Program-made: the position numbers and the translations under genes
Shown here: one piece after another, positions 7,053 through 12,147 of the stretch
How the letters are laid out: each line of letters opens with the position of its first letter
Position numbering within the stretch: the stretch's first letter is position 1
The notes under the pieces: model-generated
Told to the model about the DNA's origin: nothing
The model's database searches: none
What the model saw: the letters and a program-made list of their open reading frames with translations, nothing else
DNA from: Rickettsiales bacterium
GTDB lineage: Bacteria > Pseudomonadota > Alphaproteobacteria > Rickettsiales > UBA998
Length of the DNA stretch: 12,147 nt
Assembly: GCA_019749855.1 (NCBI GenBank)
Contig: JAIEPI010000131.1
Span: 1 to 12,147 of the forward strand
Direction of reading: 5' to 3'

Positions 7053-8834
7053 ATGAGCAAAACTTTCGGTAAATCACGGCTTGTCAGCCGCCATACGACG
7101 CAGGGGCCTGAGCGCGCGCCGCATCGCTCCTATCTGTATGCCATGGGGCTGAGCCGGTTGATGATGGACCAACCGTTGGTCGGTGTGGTGACCACGTGGA
7201 ACGAAGCGGCGCCGTGCAATATTGCACTGGGCCGTCAGGCGCAGGTGGTGAAGAAAGGTGTCTCAGCCGCAGGCGGCACCCCTCGCGAGTTCACCACCAT
7301 CACTGTGACGGATGGCATTGCCATGGGGCATCAGGGCATGAAATCATCGCTGGTATCACGCGAAGTGATCGTCGATTCCGTAGAACTGACCATGCGCGGC
7401 CATTGTTATGATGCGCTGGTGGGGCTAGCTGGCTGTGATAAATCCCTCCCCGGATTAATGATGGCGATGATCCGACTGAATGTGCCGAGCGTGTTCATGT
7501 ATGGCGGCTCCATTTTGCCAGGTAAATACAAGGGCAAAGACATCACTGTGCAGGAGCTGTTTGAAGCAGTAGGCAAGCATGCGGTGGGCGCCATGACCGA
7601 TGAGGAGTTAGAGGCGATGGAGCAAGTCGCGTGCCCGTCAGCTGGTTCTTGTGGCGGTCAGTTTACTGCCAACACCATGGCCTGCGTGGCCGAGGCGATA
7701 GGGCTGGCGCTTCCGGGTTCAGGCGGCATGCCAGCGCCTTATGAAGCACGCGACCGCTGGGCCTTTGAATCTGGCGAGGCCGTGATGCGCTTGCTGAGAG
7801 AAAAAATCCGCCCACGCGATATTGTCACGCGCAAGTCACTGGAAAATGCCGCGGCGGTGGTGGCAGCGACGGGGGGTTCTACTAACGCCGCGCTGCATTT
7901 GCCGGCGATGGCGCATGAGGCAGGTATCGCGTTTGACCTGCATGATGTGGGCGAAATTTTCAAACGCACTCCTTACATTGCGGACCTCAAGCCTGGCGGC
8001 ACCTATCATGCCAAAGACCTGCATGAGGCCGGTGGCATCCAGATGATTATGAAAGTCCTCTATGAAGGCGGCTATCTGCATGGTGAGTGCATGACGGTGA
8101 CCGGTCAGTCAATCGCACATAATCTGGCGGATGTGAAGGTACGGCCCTACGCCCCTAACCTCCCCCTAGAGGGGGGAGGTCGCCGCGAAGCGGTGGGTGG
8201 GGGTGACACGCAACCCGTCGTCCACACGCTGTCTCATCCCATCACCGCAACGGGCGGTGTGGTGACGCTGAAAGGGTCACTGGCGCCGGAGGGGGCCATC
8301 GTGAAAGTGGCCGGCATGAAGAATCTGCAATTTAGTGGCCCTGCCCGTTGTTTTGATCGCGAGGAAGACGCCTTCGCGGCGGTGGAGAACAGAGATTATA
8401 AAGAAGGGGAGGTGCTGGTCATTCGTTATGAAGGCCCCAAAGGCGGCCCGGGCATGCGCGAAATGCTGGCCACCACCGCGGCGCTCTATGGTCAGGGTAC
8501 CGGTGACAAAGTGGCGCTGATTACGGACGGACGTTTCTCCGGTGCCACACGTGGCTTTTGTGTCGGGCATGTGGGTCCAGAAGCAGCCGTATGTGGCCCC
8601 ATTGCACTGATTGAGGACGGTGACATCATCACCATTGATGCTAACGCAGGCACCATTGAGCTGGACGTCGATGCAGCAACCCTGCAAGCGCGCCGTGCAA
8701 AGTGGCAATCGCGTGAGACGGATTATGCGTCAGGTACGCTGTGGAAATATGCACAAACCGTCGGTCCGGCTATCCAAGGCGCCGTCACCCACCCGGGTGC
8801 GCAGGCGGAGAAGCATGTTTACGCGGATATGTAA
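7053..8834 (+). CDS. ilvD: Dihydroxy-acid dehydratase with an in-frame repeat insertion
   Basis: Iron-sulfur dehydratase of 593 aa that converts dihydroxyisovalerate and dihydroxymethylvalerate to the 2-keto acids for valine, isoleucine, leucine and pantothenate. The three cluster cysteines expected for [2Fe-2S] enzymes are present: Cys55 in APCNIA, Cys128 in AGCDKS, and Cys200 in CPSAGSCGGQ. Other landmarks are TDGIAMGHQGM, GGSTNAALHL, LAPEGAIVKVAGM, YEGPKGGPGMREML, LITDGRFSG and the C-terminal GAVTHPGAQAEKHVYADM. ATG 7053 has TGAGG 6 nt upstream; the 34-codon open extension before it is not dehydratase-like. Between NLADVK and HTLSHPI there is an extra segment of about 21 residues rich in Gly, Pro and Arg, encoded by a palindromic repeat. 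It lies in the linker between the N-terminal catalytic and C-terminal barrel domains, so activity may survive. All other motifs look intact. Confidence 0.95.
   Translation: MSKTFGKSRLVSRHTTQGPERAPHRSYLYAMGLSRLMMDQPLVGVVTTWNEAAPCNIALGRQAQVVKKGVSAAGGTPREFTTITVTDGIAMGHQGMKSSLVSREVIVDSVELTMRGHCYDALVGLAGCDKSLPGLMMAMIRLNVPSVFMYGGSILPGKYKGKDITVQELFEAVGKHAVGAMTDEELEAMEQVACPSAGSCGGQFTANTMACVAEAIGLALPGSGGMPAPYEARDRWAFESGEAVMRLLREKIRPRDIVTRKSLENAAAVVAATGGSTNAALHLPAMAHEAGIAFDLHDVGEIFKRTPYIADLKPGGTYHAKDLHEAGGIQMIMKVLYEGGYLHGECMTVTGQSIAHNLADVKVRPYAPNLPLEGGGRREAVGGGDTQPVVHTLSHPITATGGVVTLKGSLAPEGAIVKVAGMKNLQFSGPARCFDREEDAFAAVENRDYKEGEVLVIRYEGPKGGPGMREMLATTAALYGQGTGDKVALITDGRFSGATRGFCVGHVGPEAAVCGPIALIEDGDIITIDANAGTIELDVDAATLQARRAKWQSRETDYASGTLWKYAQTVGPAIQGAVTHPGAQAEKHVYADM
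8148..8210. repeat. Palindromic repeat element inserted in frame within ilvD
   Basis: G/C-rich stretch with two hairpins. One is a perfect 9-bp stem (ACCTCCCCC 8158-8166 with GGGGGAGGT 8172-8180, 5-nt loop); the other is CCGC-GAA-GCGG (8183-8193). C-rich and G-rich flanks (8152-8160, 8193-8204) could pair imperfectly outside both. It is translated in frame as roughly YAPNLPLEGGGRREAVGGGD, which has no counterpart in the dehydratase sequences I remember. Form and setting resemble the palindromic elements known inside Rickettsia and Wolbachia genes, but I cannot show relatedness. The exact boundaries are inferred. Confidence 0.7.
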
Positions 8835-8862
8835 TCTGTTTGTCATTAATTCTTAATATTTG

Positions 8863-8880
8863 ATTGATATGTATATCAAT
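8863..8880. promoter_or_regulatory. AT-rich inverted repeat, candidate operator
   Basis: ATTGATA (8863-8869) and TATCAAT (8874-8880) are a perfect 7-bp inverted repeat around TGTA, giving an 18-bp near-palindrome. It lies in the 66-nt AT-rich gap between ilvD and the unknown gene at 8901, just before that gene's Shine-Dalgarno. A TTGTCA (8840-8845) upstream could be a -35, but no good -10 follows at 16-18 nt. Size and position suit a dimeric repressor site overlapping a promoter; this is inference. Confidence 0.35.
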
Positions 8881-8900
8881 TAATGTTTAGGGGGACGATG

Positions 8901-9521
8901 ATGGCCGAGGGAACACCGCGTAGTGAATCCATTTTTACTGGTTTGGCGCAGCGCGTTGCCGATGCCTGTCGTCGAATGGTTGCAGCAGGACAACCGGTCG
9001 TCATTGATTCAACCCTCCCTCCTCATTTGCAGCAACGGCAGGTCCGCGGCGTCCAAGTTGAACAACGACAAGCGCATTTAGCCGCTGTATCCGTTTTGGA
9101 TGCAGGACGTGATGCCTACGCCGTAGCCCTTCGCGACCCCAACCTGTCACGTAGTGTGGATGATCCATATGGACGACCGATAGGCCGTTTACTCACGCCT
9201 GCGGGTGCTGATCGAGTGCTGGGCACAGGGCTGATACCTGACGAAACGGTTCGCGCTATTACCAACGGAGCATGGACAAATGTAGCTGCTGCGAGAGAGA
9301 TGCTGGCGAGGGGAGGCAGCGACGCGGATCGCTTTGCTTCTGATTTTACTGTTTTTATGCACAGCTTTTCGCCATCTCGTGCCGCTCAATCTCAGGTTGG
9401 ACCTGCGGCCATTCAACAGGTTTGCACGGTTGTTGAACCCGTGACACCGCCTCGCACACCACAGGCTTCACCTCCGGCTAATCCGCATCGGGGTGAATTT
9501 GGGCAGCCGCCTAAACGCTGA
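8901..9521 (+). CDS. Hypothetical protein, function unknown
   Basis: I do not recognise this protein of 206 aa. It has no signal peptide, no membrane helix and no catalytic motif I can name. Residues about 10-160 look globular and rich in Ala and Arg, with likely helices (GLAQRVADACRRMVAAG, LLTPAGADRVLG, AAAREMLARGG). The last 35 residues are a Pro-rich, probably disordered tail. ATG 8901 is preferred because AGGGGG lies 6 nt upstream; the adjacent ATG 8898 is only 3 nt away, and ATG 8883 precedes the ribosome site. A terminator-like hairpin directly follows the stop, so it is probably a one-gene transcript. Codon use looks similar to its neighbours by eye. Confidence 0.7.
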   Translation: MAEGTPRSESIFTGLAQRVADACRRMVAAGQPVVIDSTLPPHLQQRQVRGVQVEQRQAHLAAVSVLDAGRDAYAVALRDPNLSRSVDDPYGRPIGRLLTPAGADRVLGTGLIPDETVRAITNGAWTNVAAAREMLARGGSDADRFASDFTVFMHSFSPSRAAQSQVGPAAIQQVCTVVEPVTPPRTPQASPPANPHRGEFGQPPKR

Positions 9522-9522
9522 A

Positions 9523-9559
9523 GGCCAGAAATTCTGGTCGCTAATTTTTATAATTTTTT
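9523..9559 (+). terminator. Probable intrinsic terminator after the unknown gene at 8901
   Basis: A 7-bp stem (one G-T pair) is formed by GGCCAGA (9523-9529) and TCTGGTC (9533-9539) with an AAT loop. It starts 2 nt after the stop codon and is followed by two T-runs (9545-9549 and 9554-9559). The stem is modest and the first T-run begins 5 nt after it, so efficiency may be low. Confidence 0.5.
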
Positions 9560-9604
9560 GTGTAGCTTAAACCTCAATAAATCCTTCACCAGATTGTCAT
9601 TATT

Positions 9605-9632
9605 TTGTCATGAAGCGGTGCTATTTTATATT
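9605..9632 (+). promoter_or_regulatory. Candidate sigma70 promoter for the gene at 9654
   Basis: TTGTCA (9605-9610) and TATATT (9627-9632) are 16 nt apart, close to consensus. A second TTGTCA lies 11 nt further upstream (9594-9599). Transcription would start near 9639, leaving a very short leader that just contains AGGAG (9643-9647). Confidence 0.55.
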
Positions 9633-9653
9633 AAACATGCATAGGAGAAAATG

Positions 9654-10154
9654 ATGACAGGCCGCACTCCGACTCCAGAAACTGCCGGCAACAATGCCGA
9701 GGAAGTGAATCACCGCCACGGCCACGGTCGAGGTGTCTATGGCCATGGTGGCTATGGCCATGGTGGCTACGGAGGTGGCAGGCGTTATGGGCCGCCCGTT
9801 ATTATTGTGCCACCACAGCTATTTTTTCCTCCTGAGTTTTATGCGCCGCCTCAACGCTTTTATGCGCCACCGCCGCCGCGCGCCTGTGTGTATCCTGATG
9901 GCTTTGGAGGGTCATTTGTTGCTCCCTGTCCGCGCCCCATTCAGCGCCGCTATAGCCCTTATGGTGAGGCGCCCGCTGAGGCGGCTCCATCCTTGGCAGA
10001 AGGCACTTCGCCCCCATCTTCAATACCAGCAGATGTTGCGGCACAGGTGAGTGCGCTTGATTTGGCGCGTGGGAGTATTGAGGGCGGAGCGGTAGCTGAC
10101 ACGCCAGAAAACATTGCGCGTACCTCAACGGCAGGGCCACGGGTGCTCGGTTAG
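9654..10154 (+). CDS. Hypothetical Gly/His/Tyr- and Pro-rich low-complexity protein
   Basis: I do not recognise this protein of 166 aa. After a polar start it has a His/Gly/Tyr segment (about 20-45) with GYGHGGYGGG-type repeats, then a Pro/aromatic segment (47-75) with two FYAPP units, two cysteines (Cys78 and one in VAPCPRP), and an Ala/Ser-rich tail. The composition resembles Gly-rich envelope or surface proteins, but no signal peptide is present. The His cluster might bind metal; that is speculation. ATG 9654 has AGGAG 6 nt upstream, and the adjacent ATG 9651 is only 3 nt away. It has its own candidate promoter and stops 2 nt before the convergent lolA stop codon. A real gene is supported by the promoter and ribosome site more than by family resemblance. 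Confidence 0.62.
   Translation: MTGRTPTPETAGNNAEEVNHRHGHGRGVYGHGGYGHGGYGGGRRYGPPVIIVPPQLFFPPEFYAPPQRFYAPPPPRACVYPDGFGGSFVAPCPRPIQRRYSPYGEAPAEAAPSLAEGTSPPSSIPADVAAQVSALDLARGSIEGGAVADTPENIARTSTAGPRVLG
9741..9770 (+). repeat. Tandem 15-bp repeat inside the Gly/His-rich gene
   Basis: GGCCATGGTGGCTAT (9741-9755) is followed directly by the same unit with one final base change (9756-9770). Each unit encodes GHGGY. A repeat of five codons can expand or shrink without shifting the frame, so copy number may vary between strains. Confidence 0.85.
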
Positions 10155-10156
10155 TC

Positions 10157-10762
10157 TCAGCGCTTGCGGTAAATGCGCGGGTCGCGGAAGATAAACAGCT
10201 TATTGTCCAGCTTCAGCCCGAATTGGGCGTTGGTGAGTGATACGTTAGTCTCCTGACCGGATGCATCTTTTACGATCATATTGCGCAGCTGCAGAGGCGC
10301 GTCGGAGAATTCCAGCGTCAGCTCTCCTTCATCCGGCTGATTGGTTTGCGTCAGGCGCAGGCGAATGACGTGATCCTGCTCCGTTAACTCGAGAATTTTG
10401 ACGGCTTTGGGATCAAAGTTAATGGTTTCTCGCGCCAGAAACCCAGCCAGCGTCTCATCCAGCGAGACATTGCTGACCTGATCCAACTCAAAATCATAAT
10501 AGGTGAGGGTCGAACCGTTGGAGATCATCAATACCGGTACGGGGGGATTATACTGCCAGCGCATCTTGCCCGGCCGTTTGAGAAAGAAGCGGCCGGTGGC
10601 GAGTGATCCATCCGGTGCCACCTGCACAAATTCGGACTCAATCGTCGTCAGCCCGTTGAGGTATGTGAGTAGCTTCGCCAGCGTCTCTTGGCGAGTCGAA
10701 GCCGCGTAGGCAGGCGCAGCAAAATACATAGCTGACAGCAAAAAAAGAAAAAACGCGCGCAT
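10157..10762 (-). CDS. lolA: Outer-membrane lipoprotein carrier protein LolA
   Basis: Periplasmic chaperone of 201 aa that takes mature lipoproteins from the LolCDE complex and carries them to the outer membrane. A signal peptide (1-20) ends at AYA-AS. The mature start, TLAKLLTYLNGLTTIESEFVQ, and the strand pair GRFFLKRPGKMRWQY (57-71) are typical of LolA, and the C-terminal FIFRDPRIYRKR fits the alphaproteobacterial form. ATG 10762 is chosen because a normal signal peptide begins there and AGGA lies 5 nt upstream; ten in-frame codons before it do not fit. TTGCGG-17 nt-TATAGG just upstream could be a promoter, but its -10 would overlap the ribosome site. The gene-free repeat region lies upstream, and the Gly/His-rich gene converges from downstream. 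Confidence 0.9.
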   Translation of the reverse strand: MRAFFLFLLSAMYFAAPAYAASTRQETLAKLLTYLNGLTTIESEFVQVAPDGSLATGRFFLKRPGKMRWQYNPPVPVLMISNGSTLTYYDFELDQVSNVSLDETLAGFLARETINFDPKAVKILELTEQDHVIRLRLTQTNQPDEGELTLEFSDAPLQLRNMIVKDASGQETNVSLTNAQFGLKLDNKLFIFRDPRIYRKR

Positions 10763-10833
10763 GCATTTCCTATAGCTGGATTCTCGCGTCACCGCAATGC
10801 ACTCTTGTTTACATGTCGTTGCGGCAATTCTCC

Positions 10834-11069
10834 TTGTCGTCCCAGCCGCAACCTTATCGCCTCGTCATTCCAGCTAAGCGGGCGCCCGTGCCAACCCTCT
10901 CCCCTTCTCCTTGTCATCCCAGCGCAGGCTGGGATCCAGTGGAACCGTCGTCTGGATTCCCGCCTTCGCGGGAATGACAAAAATATGAAGCTGGAAGACA
11001 AAGATAAGGACACTGGAATGACAAAATAACGACGCGGCAATAACAGAAAAAAGGACGCCGGAATGATGA
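10834..11069. repeat. Cluster of seven decayed TTGTCATTCCAG-like motifs around a double hairpin
   Basis: Part of the 409-nt gene-free stretch between lolA and the rpsP terminator. Three motif copies read forward on the left (10834-10845, 10862-10873, 10911-10922) and four read in reverse on the right (10969-10980, 10991-11001, 11013-11024, 11058-11069). All therefore point towards a centre near 10945. Copies differ from TTGTCATTCCAG by a few bases each. Open frames here, with Pro/Arg-rich products, are read-through of the repeat and not genes. I see no further feature between 11070 and 11171. Confidence 0.7.
10911..10980. repeat. Double-hairpin (REP-like) inverted repeat
   Basis: Two 30-nt arms (10911-10940 and 10951-10980) are inverted copies agreeing at 24 of 30 positions. 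Each arm also folds on itself: ATCCCAGC-GCAG-GCTGGGAT (10916-10935) and ATTCCCGC-CTTC-GCGGGAAT (10956-10975), both perfect 8-bp stems with 4-nt loops. The element can form either two small hairpins or one long one. It resembles the common bacterial intergenic repeats built on GTCATTCCCGCGAAGG. Confidence 0.85.
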
Positions 11070-11171
11070 AGAGAAGGGCGCGAGCACTCCCGCACACCAA
11101 TGTTACTCGCATGCTCAATGGGGTGATCCAGCCAATGGCAAGTCAGGGCATATGCCGCATTAAAAAAACAA

Positions 11172-11200
11172 CAAAAAACCCGCCAGAGGCGGGCTTTTTT
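11172..11200 (-). terminator. Intrinsic terminator after rpsP
   Basis: A G/C stem CCCGCC-TCT-GGCGGG (11179-11193, minus-strand sense) is followed on that strand by a run of six T. It starts about 30 nt after the rpsP stop. An A-run on the other side gives a T-run on the plus strand as well, so it could work in both directions. Confidence 0.85.
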
Positions 11201-11222
11201 AACTAAAATATATTTAGCAGGC

Positions 11223-11660
11223 TTAGGCTTGTGCTTCACCCTCAGCAGCCGCTTCAGGAGCAGCCTCTGCCGGTGCTTCTGGCACAGCGGATGCTGCGGC
11301 TGCGGCTTCTGCTGCTTCCGCCGCCGCTTTGTCAGCAATGTCCTTGCGCGCTTGTGCACGCGGGGCCAGTTTCGCTACTTTTTCCTTGGGCGTGTAATTT
11401 GGCTTTGTTGCAATCACACCGTCTGCACGCAGGAAACGTGCGACCGTCTCACTGATTTGAGCGCCCACGCCCACCCAGTGTTTCATGCGCTCTGCATTAT
11501 ACTTCACGCGCTCGGGGTTCTCTCTGCCCAGCAGCGGATTGTACGTACCCAGCTTCTCAATGAAGTTACCATCACGTGGGTTGCGTGAATCCGTTACCAC
11601 AATACGGTAAAAAGGACGTTTTTTCGTGCCGCCGCGGGCCATGCGAATCGTAGTTGCCAT
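11223..11660 (-). CDS. rpsP: 30S ribosomal protein S16
   Basis: Small-subunit ribosomal protein bS16 of 145 aa. The conserved core is at 1-85: IRMARGGTKKRPFYRIVVTD, then SRNPRDGNFIEKLGTYNP, and a VKYNAERMKHWVGVGAQISETV segment that in other S16 proteins ends the globular part. Residues about 100-145 are an acidic Ala/Glu/Pro tail, a common alphaproteobacterial extension. ATG 11660 gives the standard MATTIRMARGG N-terminus; a TTG two codons upstream is less likely. The Shine-Dalgarno is weak (AGG 11 nt away). It follows ffh after a 122-nt gap and is closed by a terminator, so rimM and trmD, its usual partners, are not directly downstream. Confidence 0.96.
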   Translation of the reverse strand: MATTIRMARGGTKKRPFYRIVVTDSRNPRDGNFIEKLGTYNPLLGRENPERVKYNAERMKHWVGVGAQISETVARFLRADGVIATKPNYTPKEKVAKLAPRAQARKDIADKAAAEAAEAAAAASAVPEAPAEAAPEAAAEGEAQA

Positions 11661-11782
11661 TGTCAAAATGCCTGTTTTTCAGGGTTATTTTCTGTAAGGG
11701 CGCGATATAAACCACAAATTGAATGGTAAATCCAGCGATTTTTATAACAAATGGGCCAGCGTTGGCTCCACATAAACCAAAC

Positions 11783-12147
11783 TCATTGCATTCCTTGGAA
11801 AAGCTGCTTGATACCGCCGCGCATCATCCCCTTTTTGCCCATTTTTTTCATGCGCTTCATCACAGTTTCCATTTGTTGATGCTGCTTTAGCAGTTTGTTG
11901 ACGTCCTGCACGCTGGTGCCGGATCCGCGGGCAATGCGCGCGCGTCGTGAGCCATTGAGCAATTTAGGAAACTGACGTTCTTTCAGCGTCATGGATAAAA
12001 TAATCGCTTCCTGACGCGCCATAACGCTCTCATCCAGCGGCGCATCTTTCAGCTTTTCCTGCAGCTGCCCCATGCCTGGTAACATTCCCATGAGTGAGCC
12101 AAGCCCACCCATTTTCTTCATGTTGCGAAACTGCGCCAGTAGATCAT
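11783..12147 (-). CDS. ffh: Signal recognition particle protein Ffh, C-terminal part (5' end outside window)
   Basis: About 120 codons of the Met-rich M domain of Ffh, the GTPase that binds signal peptides on nascent chains and, with 4.5S RNA, delivers ribosomes to FtsY at the inner membrane. The frame is open to the right edge (DLLAQFRNMKKMGGLGSLMG). Visible are the hydrophobic finger-loop methionines (GLGSLMGMLPGM), the RNA-binding helix-turn SRRARIARGSG, and VNKLLKQHQQM. A basic Met/Gly/Lys-rich tail ends the protein. The NG GTPase domain and the start lie outside the window. The ffh-rpsP order is common in Alphaproteobacteria. Confidence 0.96.
   Translation of the reverse strand, partial: DLLAQFRNMKKMGGLGSLMGMLPGMGQLQEKLKDAPLDESVMARQEAIILSMTLKERQFPKLLNGSRRARIARGSGTSVQDVNKLLKQHQQMETVMKRMKKMGKKGMMRGGIKQLFQGMQ

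Noticed and set aside
8148..8210. Frameshift or assembly error in ilvD
   Set aside because: The frame is continuous through the insert and conserved motifs resume on both sides, so an in-frame insertion explains it better.
8277..8708. 143-codon antisense open frame in ilvD
   Set aside because: It shadows the conserved C-terminal half of ilvD and resembles no protein I know.
9741..9770. CRISPR-like repeat
   Set aside because: Units are directly adjacent with no spacers and encode a GHGGY repeat in frame, so this is a coding tandem repeat.
10789..11359. Long open frames on both strands upstream of lolA and over the end of rpsP
   Set aside because: Their products contain the Pro/Arg-rich read-through typical of the intergenic repeat, and part runs antisense or out of frame through the rpsP tail and terminator. 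They have no convincing ribosome site.

Overview
The window looks like ordinary chromosome from an alphaproteobacterium of moderate G+C. The evidence is a DUF1150 protein (a family known almost only from Alphaproteobacteria), the coaBC-dut pairing, an S16 protein with a long Ala/Glu-rich tail next to ffh, and a dihydroxy-acid dehydratase of the type usual in that class. I cannot name the genus. I saw no rRNA or tRNA gene, no CRISPR array, no transposase and no phage gene.

Layout. (1) 1-747, plus strand: the end of a LoiP-like M48 metalloprotease lipoprotein, cut by the left edge. (2) 846-3553, minus strand: coaBC-dut-cysK, read leftward with 16-nt gaps at both junctions. (3) 3663-6618, plus strand, divergent from coaBC: a dihydroneopterin-aldolase-like gene, a MoeB/ThiF-type E1 enzyme, exonuclease III and a secreted M23 peptidase. 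They overlap by 11, 11 and 4 nt, so they are probably one translationally coupled transcript. (4) 6664-6888, minus strand: a small DUF1150 gene with its own promoter. (5) 7053-8834, plus strand: ilvD, carrying an in-frame palindromic insert in the linker between its domains. (6) 8901-10154, plus strand: two unrecognised genes with AT-rich upstream regions and the same start-site design. (7) 10157-10762, minus strand: lolA. (8) 10763-11171: a gene-free stretch of about 400 nt that holds a double-hairpin repeat and a set of decayed copies of one motif. (9) 11172-12147, minus strand: an intrinsic terminator, rpsP and the 3' end of ffh, cut by the right edge.

How the genes work together. Most are housekeeping. 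CysK makes cysteine, and CoaBC joins cysteine to phosphopantothenate. IlvD makes 2-ketoisovalerate, which leads to valine, leucine and pantothenate, so three genes feed coenzyme A. Dut keeps uracil out of DNA and exonuclease III cuts abasic sites. LoiP, the M23 peptidase and LolA act in the envelope; Ffh and S16 serve protein targeting and translation.

The unusual content is repetitive DNA rather than a new enzyme system: a palindromic element translated inside ilvD, a second repeat family gathered upstream of lolA, and the two-gene orphan block between ilvD and lolA. I found no convincing new defence or mobile system.
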